The notes below the pieces were generated by a model, which was not told the DNA's origin, made no database searches, and saw only the letters and a list, made by a program, of their open reading frames with translations. DNA of 64,000 nucleotides from an uncultured Roseicyclus sp. (GTDB lineage Bacteria; Pseudomonadota; Alphaproteobacteria; Rhodobacterales; Rhodobacteraceae), in assembly GCA_947491935.1 (NCBI GenBank), contig CANLLF010000002.1:992001-1056000 (forward strand). Direction: 5' to 3'. Position 1 is the stretch's first letter; each line of letters starts with the position of its first letter. This document shows positions 23,828 through 33,679 of the stretch, one piece after another. The position numbers were made by a program, and so were the translations under genes.

Positions 23828-25090
23828 ATGGACAGGATCATTGTGAACGGCAATGGCCCCTTGACGGGGCAGATCCCGATTGCGGGGGCCAAGAACACGT
23901 GCCTGAAACTGATGTGCGCGGCACTGCTGAGTGATGAGCCGCTGACGCTCACCAACGTGCCGCGCCTGTCGGATGTGGCAACGCTGAGCGAGCTTCTGGA
24001 AAGCCTCGGTGTGCAGATCGGGCGGCTGGATGATGGGCAAACGCTGGCCCTTTCGGCCGCCAATCTGTCGTCGCATCTGGCCCATTACGATATCGTGCGG
24101 AAGCTGCGTGCGTCGTTCAATGTGCTGGGGCCGCTGATCGGGCGCACCGGCGAGGCCATCGTGTCGCTGCCCGGCGGCTGCGCCATCGGGGCACGGGCGG
24201 TGGATTTCCACATTGCTGGGCTCGAGGCACTGGGCGCCACGGTTGAGCTGAAGGACGGTTATGTCCATGCCGCAGGGGATCTGAGAGGCGCCGAGATCGA
24301 GTTTCCCTTCCCCTCCGTCGGGGCCACGGAAAACATCATGTGCGCCGCGGTGCGCGCCAGGGGCACAACCGTGATCCGCAATGCCGCGCGCGAGCCCGAC
24401 ACCAAGGCGCTGGCCGATTGCCTGATCGCCATGGGGGCCGATATCGAGGGGGCCGGGACCGACCAGATCGTGGTGCGCGGCGTCGACCGCCTGCATGGCG
24501 CGACCCATCGGGTGATCGCGGACCGGATCGAGCTTGGCACATACATGATCGCGCCCGCGATTGCGGGCGGTGAGGTCGAATGCCTCGGCGGGAGCCGCGG
24601 GCTGGTCTCATCGCTGTGTGACAAGATGGAAGAGGCGGGGCTTGAGATCACCGAAACCGAAGCGGGCCTCAAAGTCCGCCATACGGGCGGACGGGTGAAA
24701 TCCGTCAACGTGAAAACCGCGCCGTTCCCGGGCTTCCCCACCGATTTGCAGGCCCAGATGATGGCCCTGATGTGCTTTGCCGATGGCGAAGCCGTGCTGG
24801 AAGAGACGATCTTTGAAAACCGCTTCATGCACGCCCCGGAACTGATCCGCATGGGCGCCAAGATCGAGGTGCATGGCAACACCGCCAGAGTCACCGGCGT
24901 CGATGGCCTGAATGGCGCGCCGGTCATGGCCACGGATCTGCGCGCCTCGGTCTCCCTGATCCTCGCGGGCCTTGCGGCGCAGGGTGAAACCGTGGTGAGC
25001 CGGGTCTATCACCTGGATCGCGGGTATGAGCAATTGGTGCGGAAACTGCGCGGCGTCGGCGCGAATGTGGAGCGTGTGAGCGATGGCTGA
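23828..25090 (+). CDS. murA: UDP-N-acetylglucosamine 1-carboxyvinyltransferase
   Basis: 420 residues, the full length of MurA. It transfers enolpyruvate from PEP to UDP-GlcNAc, the first committed step of peptidoglycan synthesis, in the cytoplasm. The catalytic cysteine is Cys118 in [11 protein letters not shown], the residue attacked by fosfomycin. Other family blocks are [13 protein letters not shown] near the N-terminus, [24 protein letters not shown] and [15 protein letters not shown]. The end overlaps the DUF2948 gene by 8 bp. Confidence 0.97.
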   Translation: MDRIIVNGNGPLTGQIPIAGAKNTCLKLMCAALLSDEPLTLTNVPRLSDVATLSELLESLGVQIGRLDDGQTLALSAANLSSHLAHYDIVRKLRASFNVLGPLIGRTGEAIVSLPGGCAIGARAVDFHIAGLEALGATVELKDGYVHAAGDLRGAEIEFPFPSVGATENIMCAAVRARGTTVIRNAAREPDTKALADCLIAMGADIEGAGTDQIVVRGVDRLHGATHRVIADRIELGTYMIAPAIAGGEVECLGGSRGLVSSLCDKMEEAGLEITETEAGLKVRHTGGRVKSVNVKTAPFPGFPTDLQAQMMALMCFADGEAVLEETIFENRFMHAPELIRMGAKIEVHGNTARVTGVDGLNGAPVMATDLRASVSLILAGLAAQGETVVSRVYHLDRGYEQLVRKLRGVGANVERVSDG

Positions 25091-25550
25091 AGACGCCCGG
25101 TTTGAAGATGGTGGCGACCAGCCGGTCGCATTGCGCGCGTTGGAGGCCGACGATGTGCCGGTGATCTCGGCGCTGGTCCAGGACGCGATCTTTCCGATCA
25201 CCGAAATGAAATATGACCGCGCGCGGCGCCGGTTTGCCCTGCTCGTGAACCGGTTTCGCTGGGAACGGCGGGGCCAGAAGTCCGCGCCGGAACGGGTGCA
25301 ATCGGTGCTGGCGATCGAGGATGTCCTGCATGTCGCGACGCAAGGGATCGACCGATCCGACGCCGATATGATCCTGTCCCTGCTGGCGCTGGACTGGCAG
25401 CCGGGCGAAGACGGGACGGGTCGTATCGAATTGACCCTTGCAGGCGACGGCGCTGTGGCGCTGGAGGTCGAGGCGCTGGAACTCACGCTCAGGGATGTCA
25501 CACAGCCCTACCGCGCGCCGTCGGGCCGCGCCCCCGAACATGGCGATTGA
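25083..25550 (+). CDS. DUF2948 family protein
   Basis: 155 residues. [22 protein letters not shown] and [20 protein letters not shown] are the conserved core of DUF2948, a small alphaproteobacterial family of unknown function that habitually lies between murA and hisD. It overlaps murA by 8 bp and the following acetyltransferase by 11 bp, so translation is coupled. Confidence 0.85.
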   Translation: MAEDARFEDGGDQPVALRALEADDVPVISALVQDAIFPITEMKYDRARRRFALLVNRFRWERRGQKSAPERVQSVLAIEDVLHVATQGIDRSDADMILSLLALDWQPGEDGTGRIELTLAGDGAVALEVEALELTLRDVTQPYRAPSGRAPEHGD

Positions 25551-26556
25551 ATACCGCCCCTTGGCAGAGGCGGATGCGGAGCGGTTCGCCGCCCTGCGCC
25601 TCCATGGTATCCGCGCCTATCCAACCGCGTTCCTGCTGACGGAGGCGGAGGCGCGCGCCATGCCGAAGGAGCGTGTCGCGGCGGCCTTGGGGAACGGTGG
25701 CTTCATCGGAGCCTTCCACGGCACGGACCTCGTCGGGTTCATCGCGCAACACCCGATGCGCCTGACGCAAACCGCGCACCGCGCGGAGATCGGCCCGTTC
25801 TACGTGCGCCCCGACCACCAGGGTACGGGGGCGGCTCACGCGCTGATGGTAGCCGCCGTGACCGCGGCCACGACCCATGGCACCACCCAGTTGGAACTGT
25901 CGGTGGAATCCTCCAACCACCGCGCCCGGGCGTTCTATACCGACCACGGCTTTCAGGCTTTCGCGACCCATCCGGGCATCGCGCGGATGGGCGGCGCAAC
26001 CTTCTGCGATGTCCTCATGCGGCGCGACCTCACGGCACCTCTGCCCCCCCTTTGCGACGACGGCCTCCATCGCCTGTCACGTGCCGACTGGCGGGCGTTC
26101 CACGACATCCGCATCGAAATGCTGACGCTGGCCACCCACAGCTTCGGCACCATGCCCAAGGAATGGGCCGCCAAGGCCCCCGACGAGGTCGCGGATTGGA
26201 TCGGCAAGACGAACCTGTGGGCCGTAGTGGACAAAGGGCGCATCCTGTCGTGCCTCGGCTGGCACCGGTTTCCCGGGCAGGTGCAGGCCCATCGCGGCCA
26301 TGTCGTCGCTGTCTACACACGGCCCGAGGCGCAACGGCGCGGCCACGTCCGCGCGCTTCTGGATGCGGCCAAGGCGGAAGCCGTCGCGGATGGTATCATC
26401 CAGTTCGAGCTTGACGTGGGTGCCGATAACACGGCCGCCCGGGCCGCCTACGAGGCCCATGGCTTCACCGTTACCGGCGGTATTCCCCGTGCGCTGAATC
26501 ACGCAGGACATATCCACAACCAGCTTTATATGGTCTGCCCCCTCTCAAACAGTTGA
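25540..26556 (+). CDS. Tandem GNAT acetyltransferase
   Basis: 338 residues with two GNAT (acyl-CoA N-acyltransferase) domains. The first has the acetyl-CoA loop in VRPDHQGTGAAHALM followed by ESSNHRARAFYTDHGFQ. The second has TRPEAQRRGHVRALLDAAK followed by VGADNTAARAAYEAHGF. The start ATG 25540 lies inside the DUF2948 gene. Substrate unknown. In the common arrangement murA-DUF2948-hisD this gene would be an extra, so it may be a lineage-specific insertion. Confidence 0.85.
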   Translation: MAIEYRPLAEADAERFAALRLHGIRAYPTAFLLTEAEARAMPKERVAAALGNGGFIGAFHGTDLVGFIAQHPMRLTQTAHRAEIGPFYVRPDHQGTGAAHALMVAAVTAATTHGTTQLELSVESSNHRARAFYTDHGFQAFATHPGIARMGGATFCDVLMRRDLTAPLPPLCDDGLHRLSRADWRAFHDIRIEMLTLATHSFGTMPKEWAAKAPDEVADWIGKTNLWAVVDKGRILSCLGWHRFPGQVQAHRGHVVAVYTRPEAQRRGHVRALLDAAKAEAVADGIIQFELDVGADNTAARAAYEAHGFTVTGGIPRALNHAGHIHNQLYMVCPLSNS

Positions 26557-26607
26557 GCCCCCGGTCCCCCCGCGCTATCTGCCCCTGACCCTATCGGAGC
26601 AGAGCCC

Positions 26608-27921
26608 ATGCCCCAATTCCTGACCACACGCGACGCCGATTTCGCTCCGCGCTTTGCCGCGCTTCTCGAGATGAAGCGCGAAGACAGCCCCGATGTGGAC
26701 GATATCGTGGCCGGGATCATCGCCGATGTCCGGGCCCGCGGCGACGCGGCGGTGATCGACTTGACCGAGCGGTTTGACCGCCTGGCCCTCACGCCTGAGA
26801 CACTCGCCTTTTCGGCCGAAGAGATTTCCGACGCCGTGGCGCAGGTGCCCGCCGAGGAGCGCGCCGCGCTGGAACTGGCGGCGGAGCGCATCCGCGCCTA
26901 CCACGTCCGTCAGATGCCCGAAGACGCGCGCTGGACCGATCCGGACGGCGCCACGCTTGGCTGGCGTTGGGGCCCTGTTGCGGCGGCCGGCCTCTATGTG
27001 CCCGGCGGCTTGGCAAGCTATCCGTCCAGCGTCTTGATGAACGCGATCCCCGCGCAGGTTGCGGGCGTGAAGCGCCTGACGATCTGCGCACCCACCCCCG
27101 ATGGCGTCGCCAACCCGCTGGTTCTGCTGGCCGCACAGCTTTCGGGTGTCGACACGATCTACCGAATTGGCGGGGCGCAGGCGATTGCCGCCATGGCCTA
27201 CGGCACAGAAACGATTGAAGCCGTCGACAAGATCACCGGGCCGGGCAATGCCTTCGTGGCCGCCGCCAAGCGCCGCGTTTTCGGCAAGGTCGGCATCGAC
27301 ATGATCGCGGGCCCCTCGGAAATTCTCGTGATCGCCGACCGCGACAATGATCCTGACTGGATCGCCACCGATCTGCTCAGCCAGGCCGAGCACGACGAAA
27401 GCGCGCAATCGATCCTGATCACCGATGATGCCGCCTTCGGGCGCGCCGTCGCCCAGGCCGTTGAAACCCAGCTCGAAACACTGCCCCGCGCTACCATTGC
27501 CGGCGCGTCCTGGCGCGATTACGGCGCGATCATCGTGGCCGACAGCCTCGATCAGGCCGCCGCCCTGTCTGATCGCATCGCGCCCGAGCACCTTGAGCTT
27601 TGCGTGGCCGACCCCGAGGCGCTGTTCGAAAAGATCACACATGCGGGCGCCGTCTTTCTGGGCCAATGGACTCCGGAAGCCATCGGCGATTACATCGGCG
27701 GGCCGAACCACGTGTTGCCCACCGCGCGCTCGGCGCGGTTTTCCAGTGGGCTGAACGTGCTGGATTTCATGAAGAAAACAACCGTGGCGCGGATGACGCC
27801 CGAGGCCCTGAAGGCCATCGGCCCGGCGGCGGAAATCCTGGCGATATCGGAAGGGCTCGGCGCCCACGCGGCCTCCGTGCGCGCGCGTCTGGACCGCCTG
27901 AACCGGGGAGAGGAGACATGA
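26608..27921 (+). CDS. hisD: Histidinol dehydrogenase
   Basis: 437 residues, full length. It oxidises L-histidinol to L-histidine with two NAD+, the last two steps of histidine synthesis. Family blocks are KITGPGNAFVAAAKRRVFG, GIDMIAGPSEILVIAD, the zinc-binding Gln/His in DLLSQAEHDESAQ, and IAPEHLEL with the catalytic Glu-His. The stop overlaps the ATG of the next gene (ATGA). Confidence 0.96.
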   Translation: MPQFLTTRDADFAPRFAALLEMKREDSPDVDDIVAGIIADVRARGDAAVIDLTERFDRLALTPETLAFSAEEISDAVAQVPAEERAALELAAERIRAYHVRQMPEDARWTDPDGATLGWRWGPVAAAGLYVPGGLASYPSSVLMNAIPAQVAGVKRLTICAPTPDGVANPLVLLAAQLSGVDTIYRIGGAQAIAAMAYGTETIEAVDKITGPGNAFVAAAKRRVFGKVGIDMIAGPSEILVIADRDNDPDWIATDLLSQAEHDESAQSILITDDAAFGRAVAQAVETQLETLPRATIAGASWRDYGAIIVADSLDQAAALSDRIAPEHLELCVADPEALFEKITHAGAVFLGQWTPEAIGDYIGGPNHVLPTARSARFSSGLNVLDFMKKTTVARMTPEALKAIGPAAEILAISEGLGAHAASVRARLDRLNRGEET

Positions 27922-28391
27922 CCATGCATATCTGTCACATCGAGATTGACACCACCGGTCTGCCCGCTCCCACGCCTGAGATCGAGCAGGAACGCAAGGT
28001 CGCGATTTTCGATCTTCTGGAGGAGAACACCTTCTCCATCCCCCGCGACGATGTTCCCCAAGGGCCCTACCGCGTCACGCTTGCGATCCGCGAGAAACGG
28101 CTGGTGTTCGATGTCGATACAGAGGGTGGCGAAGACGCCGCCGAATTTCACCTGTCGCTCAGCCCGTTTCGCCAGGTGGTCAAGGATTACTGGCAGATCT
28201 GCGAAAGCTATTTCGAGGCCGTGAAAACCCTGCCGCCCTCACAGATCGAGGCCATCGATATGGGGCGGCGCGGCATCCACAACGAAGGCGCGCGCCTGTT
28301 GCAGGAACGTCTTGAGGGCAAGGCGGCGGTCGACATCGACACGGCAAGGCGCCTGTTCACCCTGATCTGTGTTCTCCATTTCGGGGCCTGA
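27918..28391 (+). CDS. UPF0262 family protein
   Basis: 157 residues. IEIDTTGLPAPTPEIEQERK, FRQVVKDYWQICESYFEAVK and MGRRGIHNEGARLL are hallmarks of UPF0262, a family of unknown function that follows hisD in Rhodobacterales. The ATGA overlap with hisD indicates coupled translation. Confidence 0.9.
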   Translation: MTMHICHIEIDTTGLPAPTPEIEQERKVAIFDLLEENTFSIPRDDVPQGPYRVTLAIREKRLVFDVDTEGGEDAAEFHLSLSPFRQVVKDYWQICESYFEAVKTLPPSQIEAIDMGRRGIHNEGARLLQERLEGKAAVDIDTARRLFTLICVLHFGA

Positions 28392-28396
28392 TCGAC

Positions 28397-28858
28397 GTGT
28401 CGTGGGACTTCCCCCAATCGGTCCTGTTCTGCTGCGACCACAATTCCACGCGGTCGCCCATGGCCGAGGGATTGATGAAACGGTTCTACGGCCACCGCGC
28501 CTACGTCCAATCGGCGGGCGTGAAGCACGAGCTTGAGATTGACGGCTTCGCTGTGGCCGTCTGCGCCGAACTTGGGGTCGAGCTGGAGCGCCACCGCGTG
28601 CGCAGTTTCGACGAGATGGAGCAATGGGGCGACGACCTGTCGGGCTTTGACCTGATCGTGGCGCTCTCCCCAGCCAGCCAGCGCCGCGCGCTCGACATGA
28701 CGCGGACCTATCACATCGGTGTCGAGTACTGGCCCATCCTCGATCCCACCGGTCTCGGCGAAACCCGCGAGGCCAAGCTCGCCGCCTATCGTCAGGCCCG
28801 CGATCAGATCGCGGACCGGATGGTGGCGCGGTTCGGGGACCCGACGGAACAGGGCTGA
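28397..28858 (+). CDS. Low-molecular-weight protein tyrosine phosphatase-like protein
   Basis: 153 residues. The P-loop C-x5-R is in VLFCCDHNSTRSPMAEG near residue 13, and the general-acid Asp would be in ILDPTGLGE. The loop differs from the usual CTGNICRS form, and relatives with this DHNSTRS loop are common after UPF0262 in this order; they are annotated as either LMW phosphatases or arsenate-reductase-like. The start is GTG 28397, 5 bp after UPF0262. Confidence 0.85.
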   Translation: MSWDFPQSVLFCCDHNSTRSPMAEGLMKRFYGHRAYVQSAGVKHELEIDGFAVAVCAELGVELERHRVRSFDEMEQWGDDLSGFDLIVALSPASQRRALDMTRTYHIGVEYWPILDPTGLGETREAKLAAYRQARDQIADRMVARFGDPTEQG

Positions 28859-28879
28859 GCAGGGGTCCATCCAACCAAG

Positions 28880-28894
28880 CCCCCCCCCCCCCCC
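28880..28894. repeat. Homopolymer of 15 C
   Basis: An uninterrupted C15 tract lies in the gap between the phosphatase gene and the membrane hydrolase gene, about 85 bp upstream of the latter's ATG. Such tracts slip during replication and can change promoter spacing; they are also prone to sequencing error. Confidence 0.9.
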
Positions 28895-28979
28895 GGATCA
28901 ATTTCTCACAGGTTTCTCACGCTATGAGCGGACCTCTACGTGATACCGTCGAGACGATTCGAATAGCTCGGTGCATTTC

Positions 28980-31211
28980 ATGGACACGCATTTGGTCATT
29001 GCCGTTCATGGGATCGGCGAACAACAGCCCGGTGAAACGGTTGACGAGATTGTTGGCGCCGCGACAACGCAAATCGCCGTAAAGGACCCGTTGTTCCTAC
29101 CCGTGACCGTGGATCGCGACGTGGTGGAACTGGCCGATGAACGCCTCTCCGTCAAACCGCGAAACGGCAGTTTCTTTCCGGTACATCTGCGCAAGGTGCA
29201 GAAGGCCAAGAACGCAGAAAATCCCGAGCGCGCGATCTTTGCCGAGGTGTTTTGGGCCGACAAATCTCCCGCCCCCAGCGGGCCGTTTTGGACGATCTTT
29301 GACCTTCTGAAAATCGTTTTGGGCCTTGGCTACCTGGCGATGGAAAACGCCGAAAGCAACCGTGGCAAGCTCAGCATCTGGCTGGTGCACCTGTTCACAT
29401 GGATCTTCTATGGCTTCGTGGCGCCGATGAATGCGATGCTGTTGATTGGCTCGGTCCTGTTGCTGCTCGATCTCACGCCGCTCTGGACGGAATTCTCGCC
29501 GGATCATCTGCCCTGGATCATCGCAGGCCATGGATTATGCACCTTGTTGATCGGCCTTTACGTCCGCCTGGTGCTCTCGAAAACTTATCTGGTGCGAATT
29601 TTCGGGAACGGTCTGTCCATTGTCGGGGTGGCCGTCTTGATCATGTTGGGCCTCTCCTTTGCGTCGACCGGGGTCAACACGTACTTTTGTGATGTAAAGG
29701 GCGGGCAAGTCACGATGCTGACCCATGACATTGATTGCTACGCAGGTTTCGTGTTGCTCGCCCTTGGGACAAGCTGGGTCATGAATGTGGCCGTGGCCTT
29801 GCTGATCGGATTGGTGGGCCTGATCGGTGCTTTTGCCGGTGCCTCTCGCCACGACTTCCCGATGCAGGACGGTGAGACGCATACAATAAACGACAATGTT
29901 CCCGGCCTCCGCGCCATCTTTCCCAGCATCTGCGCGGCCATGGTGCTGTTCTGGAGCGTGATCGCCTCCAGCCTGTGGCTGCTTTTGCTGAATATCTCCA
30001 GCCAGTTGAGCAGCCAGGTCGTCCACGAAACACCTCCTGTGGCGGAGGATAAAGACGATGCGGACGGGATCGAAGAGGTGGCAGAGGCGGGGGGTGAAGG
30101 CGTCGCCTCCGGTGCCCCGCCCCTGCCGGACGAAACCCTCGCCGATCATATCCATTCGGTAAAGTCCGACAGCCTGCTGTTCACAACGCTCGACGGGAAC
30201 ATCCGATCTGTCCTGCAAACCATGAGCATCACCACCGCCATCTTCATCACGCTCATCCTGGTGGCGGGGATCTTGGTCGGCATCCGCAAGGCGTGGCCGG
30301 ACAAGCTCTATGAGAAAGCGGAATGGCGCAGCCGCCTGATCTTGAGTCCCGTGCTGCACTATTTCCTGATGCTCAGTCTGGGTTTGGTGGCGTTCGCTCT
30401 GGCCTCCATGCCCGAGCTCAATGCCCGCATGTCGTGCGATCCAGCCACCGACCGGATCTTCAGCCTGTGCTGGTTCCATGCGCAAAACGCGAAGGTCACG
30501 GCGCTTCTGCTTGCGCTCGGCGTCATCATCTACAGGCTGTCCAATCACATATCGGGTGGGTTGGGCATCTTCCGCGATATCGTCACGTACTCCGTGCAGG
30601 AAAGCTGCGCCTGGAAAAGCAACCGGGCCGAGCGCGCCAAGAATTTTACCCAACGCAATCAGATCAACGCTCGCTTCCGGCGCACATTGCATTACGGCCT
30701 TGAGGCGTTCGAGCCGAAACGCGTCACCATAATCGCCCATTCCCTTGGCAGCATAATCGCCGTCAAAATGCTGCAGGACAAAGACGTCAAGGCGCTGCTG
30801 AAGAAAAACGGCAATCCCGAGGTTGTCCTGATCACGATGGGCTCACCTGCAACCCATATCTATCGGCGCTATTTTAAGGAGTTCTTTCAGGTCTCGACCG
30901 CCGATATGCCGCTTTGTGAACGGCCCGATGATCCGGTGCGCAAGGCGTGGTACAACATTCATCGCGAAGATGATTTCGTCGGGACGCGCATTGGCGATGA
31001 TCTGGAAAACGACGCGCCGGATTTGGCGACGAATTATGCCGTCGAGGCCGGTGGCCATACGGGCTACTTCACCGATTACCACGTCTGGAAGGTTCTGCGG
31101 GATCAGATCGGTTTTCGCCTGTTCCCCTCGCAATTCAATCCCGCCGCGTTTGACGGTGGACTGCCCGCGCCCCCGTCAGAGGCGGGCACCGCTCGGGCGG
31201 CCTCCGCCTAG
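28980..31211 (+). CDS. Membrane protein with split alpha/beta-hydrolase domain
   Basis: 743 residues. The N-terminus HLVIAVHGIGEQQPGE is the first strand and oxyanion region of an alpha/beta hydrolase, and the nucleophile elbow IIAHSLGSIIAV comes only near residue 585. Between them lie about eight hydrophobic segments (for example IWLVHLFTWIFYGFVAP and FITLILVAGILVGI) and an acidic linker (KDDADGIEEVAEAGGEGV). So the hydrolase halves probably meet in the cytoplasm around a membrane insert. A lipase/esterase-type activity is possible; substrate unknown. Start ATG 28980. It begins a three-gene insert between the phosphatase gene and infA. Confidence 0.78.
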   Translation: MDTHLVIAVHGIGEQQPGETVDEIVGAATTQIAVKDPLFLPVTVDRDVVELADERLSVKPRNGSFFPVHLRKVQKAKNAENPERAIFAEVFWADKSPAPSGPFWTIFDLLKIVLGLGYLAMENAESNRGKLSIWLVHLFTWIFYGFVAPMNAMLLIGSVLLLLDLTPLWTEFSPDHLPWIIAGHGLCTLLIGLYVRLVLSKTYLVRIFGNGLSIVGVAVLIMLGLSFASTGVNTYFCDVKGGQVTMLTHDIDCYAGFVLLALGTSWVMNVAVALLIGLVGLIGAFAGASRHDFPMQDGETHTINDNVPGLRAIFPSICAAMVLFWSVIASSLWLLLLNISSQLSSQVVHETPPVAEDKDDADGIEEVAEAGGEGVASGAPPLPDETLADHIHSVKSDSLLFTTLDGNIRSVLQTMSITTAIFITLILVAGILVGIRKAWPDKLYEKAEWRSRLILSPVLHYFLMLSLGLVAFALASMPELNARMSCDPATDRIFSLCWFHAQNAKVTALLLALGVIIYRLSNHISGGLGIFRDIVTYSVQESCAWKSNRAERAKNFTQRNQINARFRRTLHYGLEAFEPKRVTIIAHSLGSIIAVKMLQDKDVKALLKKNGNPEVVLITMGSPATHIYRRYFKEFFQVSTADMPLCERPDDPVRKAWYNIHREDDFVGTRIGDDLENDAPDLATNYAVEAGGHTGYFTDYHVWKVLRDQIGFRLFPSQFNPAAFDGGLPAPPSEAGTARAASA

Positions 31212-31316
31212 CGAAAGGTCGCAAGCGCCGCCACCTTGGCGATCTCACGCACCCCTAGTGGCCGCAGGGCAGATCGGCGCGTATGATGCCGGCGCAACCG
31301 TTCGGGGATCGTGCCG

Positions 31317-31901
31317 ATGCCACCCATCACTATCGAGCCGCTGACGGGCACCGCACTCGAGGCGGCGCTGCCGGATCTTGCCCGCCTGCGGATTGATGTG
31401 TTTCGCGCATTTCCCTACCTCTACGAGGGGAACTTGACCTATGAGGCGCACTATCTCCGCTCCTATCGTGACACGCCCCGTGCCGTTCTGATCGCTGCGC
31501 GCGATGGCGACCGGATCATTGGCGCCGCCACCGGTATGCCCCTGGCCGATCACGCCGATGCGGCCCAGATCACCAACGCGCCCTTCGCGGCGGAGCATGT
31601 GTTCTACTGCGCCGAAAGCGTCCTGCTGCCGGACTATCGCGGCCGGGGCGTCGGCCACGCCTTCTTTGACTATCGCGAGACCCATGCGCGGGCCCATGGC
31701 TTTGCGTACTCGGCGTTCTGCGCGGTTCGCCGCGACCAGACCCACCCCCGCCGTCCCGCCGATTACCGGCCGCTCGATCCGTTCTGGCGCAAACGCGGCT
31801 ATGCCCCTTTGCCGGGCGTCACCGCGGAGTTTTCGTGGACAGATGTCAGCGAGGCCCGCGACACTCCCAAAACGCTGCAAGTCTGGATGAAACGACTATG
31901 A
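31317..31901 (+). CDS. GNAT acetyltransferase
   Basis: 194 residues. The acetyl-CoA loop is in SVLLPDYRGRGVGHAFFDYRE, with the preceding beta strand VFYCAESV. The ATG 31317 has GGGGA 8 bp upstream; GTG 31311 is too close to it. The stop overlaps the nitrilase ATG (ATGA), which suggests that the two act in one process. Substrate unknown. Confidence 0.82.
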   Translation: MPPITIEPLTGTALEAALPDLARLRIDVFRAFPYLYEGNLTYEAHYLRSYRDTPRAVLIAARDGDRIIGAATGMPLADHADAAQITNAPFAAEHVFYCAESVLLPDYRGRGVGHAFFDYRETHARAHGFAYSAFCAVRRDQTHPRRPADYRPLDPFWRKRGYAPLPGVTAEFSWTDVSEARDTPKTLQVWMKRL

Positions 31902-32824
31902 GAATCGCCACCGCCGCCTACCCACTCGATCTGTTGCCGGATTGGGCCGCCTATGCCGAGAAACAGATCGCCTGGGTCCGCGAGGCCGCGGGGCAGGGGG
32001 CGGATCTGTTGGTATTCCCGGAATACGGCCGCATGGAATTGGCCGGGCTGGCCGGCCCGGACGTAGCCGGAGATCTGGAGGCGAGCCTGCACGCGGCCTC
32101 TCACCTCGCCGAAAGGGCCGATCACCTGATGGCCGATCTGGCCGAAGGCTACGGCGTGCACATCCTCTGCCCCTCCGGGCCGGTTTTCGAGGAAGACGCG
32201 GATCGCCCGGTGAACCGCGCCTGGCTTCTGGGCCCGGAGCCCGGAGCCAACTTCCTGGGCTACACAGACAAGCAGGTCATGACCCGGTTCGAACGGGAAA
32301 CCTGGAATGTCGTACCCGGCGAGCCGTTGCAGGTGATCGATACGCCCCTTGGCCGGATCGGCGTGCTGATCTGCTACGACGCCGAATTCCCGCTTCTGGG
32401 CCGCGCGCTGGTGGAGCAGGGGGCGGACCTCCTGCTTGTGCCGTCCTGCACCGATGCGCTTGCGGGCTATTCCCGCGTGCGCATCGGTGCCATGGCCCGC
32501 GCGCTGGAAGGGCAATGCGTGGTGGCCCACTCCCCTACCACCGGTTTGGCCCCGTGGTCCCCGGCGGTGGACGAGAACGTGGGGGCGGCGGGGATCTATG
32601 GCCCCCCCGATCTGGGTTTTCCACCAACCGGTGTGATCGCGCAGGGTGACTTCGATGAGCCCGGCTGGGTGATCGCCGATGTGGATCTCGGCGCCGTGGG
32701 GCGGGTCCGCCGCGAGGGGGCCGTGTTCAATCACGCCCATTGGCCCGAGTCCGAACAGCGCGCGCGCGGGTGCGAGCCCCCCGATCTCGCCCCCGAAAGC
32801 CGGGGCGAAATCGATTTGCCTTGA
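31898..32824 (+). CDS. Nitrilase/carbon-nitrogen hydrolase
   Basis: 308 residues with the Glu-Lys-Cys triad of the family: Glu in LVFPEYGRMEL, Lys in GYTDKQVMTRFE, Cys in GVLICYDAEFP. Members hydrolyse nitriles, amides or N-carbamoyl compounds. The short spacing and translational coupling with the acetyltransferase suggest metabolism of a small amide or amine. The branch within the superfamily is not determined. Confidence 0.88.
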   Translation: MRIATAAYPLDLLPDWAAYAEKQIAWVREAAGQGADLLVFPEYGRMELAGLAGPDVAGDLEASLHAASHLAERADHLMADLAEGYGVHILCPSGPVFEEDADRPVNRAWLLGPEPGANFLGYTDKQVMTRFERETWNVVPGEPLQVIDTPLGRIGVLICYDAEFPLLGRALVEQGADLLLVPSCTDALAGYSRVRIGAMARALEGQCVVAHSPTTGLAPWSPAVDENVGAAGIYGPPDLGFPPTGVIAQGDFDEPGWVIADVDLGAVGRVRREGAVFNHAHWPESEQRARGCEPPDLAPESRGEIDLP

Positions 32825-32894
32825 AACCTTTGGGCTTTAGGCGCATTTACCCCGCATCTGCCCCAACGCATGGGGTGCAATCAATGGAGTGACC

Positions 32895-33113
32895 ATGGCC
32901 AAGGAAGAGATGCTCGAATTTCCTGGTGTCGTGAAGGAACTCCTGCCAAACGCGACATTCCGGGTCGAGCTCGAAAACGGCCATGAGATCATCGCGCATA
33001 CGGCAGGCAAGATGCGGAAAAACCGCATCCGGGTTCTGGCTGGCGACAAAGTGCAGGTAGAAATGACGCCCTACGATCTGACGAAGGGTCGTATCAACTA
33101 CCGATTCAAGTGA
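32895..33113 (+). CDS. infA: Translation initiation factor IF-1
   Basis: 72 residues, the standard IF-1 length, a single S1-like OB fold ([50 protein letters not shown]). It binds the ribosomal A site during initiation. ATG 32895 follows GGAGTGACC. The stop overlaps the GTG of the next gene. Confidence 0.97.
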   Translation: MAKEEMLEFPGVVKELLPNATFRVELENGHEIIAHTAGKMRKNRIRVLAGDKVQVEMTPYDLTKGRINYRFK

Positions 33114-33679
33114 GTGCGGAGCGCACCATAACGACCCCCACAACGCTGTCCGAAGAGGTTCTGGCCTTTGCCGAAACCTTGGGCAATGGCGTGGCGGAGC
33201 TGGTCGATGTCGCGCCCGCCGAGGGCGCAGTGGAAGATCAGCCATTCTACAACGTGATCGTGGCCGGGCAGGGCGCAACGCCGGTCTTCGGCTGGCTTGT
33301 CTGGGAACTCACCGGGTTCTGGCTGGAGGCGCAACGCCACGCGGTGCTGGACCGCGATGGGAATCTGGTGGACATCACCCCGCCGATTGACGGTGAGACA
33401 TCCGTGTTGTTTATCCGCGACCCCGATTGGGTGTTCGATTACGCCAATCCCAAACCGCCGCGGCGGCCGCAACGGCATCTGCTGACGGACGATGCCGATG
33501 TCGTCAAATGGGCCAAACTCGCCGATGAGGTCGACACGTTCAAATGGCGCAATACGCGGTTCAAGGGCGAACGGTCCGAACTCGCGATCGCGCCGGGCAA
33601 GGATATGCGCAAGATGGAACGGCTCCAGCGCGACTATAACGCGGCGGCCAAGGTTGCTTTGGGAAAACCCCTGACATGA
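33110..33679 (+). CDS. Conserved-looking hypothetical protein between infA and maf
   Basis: 189 residues from GTG 33110, overlapping infA (GTGA) and maf (ATGA), so it sits in a translationally coupled string. Recognisable texture: [21 protein letters not shown] near residue 30, [42 protein letters not shown], and a basic C-terminal part. No domain recognised; soluble and probably cytoplasmic. Confidence 0.75.
   Translation: MSAERTITTPTTLSEEVLAFAETLGNGVAELVDVAPAEGAVEDQPFYNVIVAGQGATPVFGWLVWELTGFWLEAQRHAVLDRDGNLVDITPPIDGETSVLFIRDPDWVFDYANPKPPRRPQRHLLTDDADVVKWAKLADEVDTFKWRNTRFKGERSELAIAPGKDMRKMERLQRDYNAAAKVALGKPLT

Noticed and set aside
26575-27867. 430-codon minus-strand frame opposite hisD
   Set aside because: Shadow of hisD, which is full length with all catalytic blocks.
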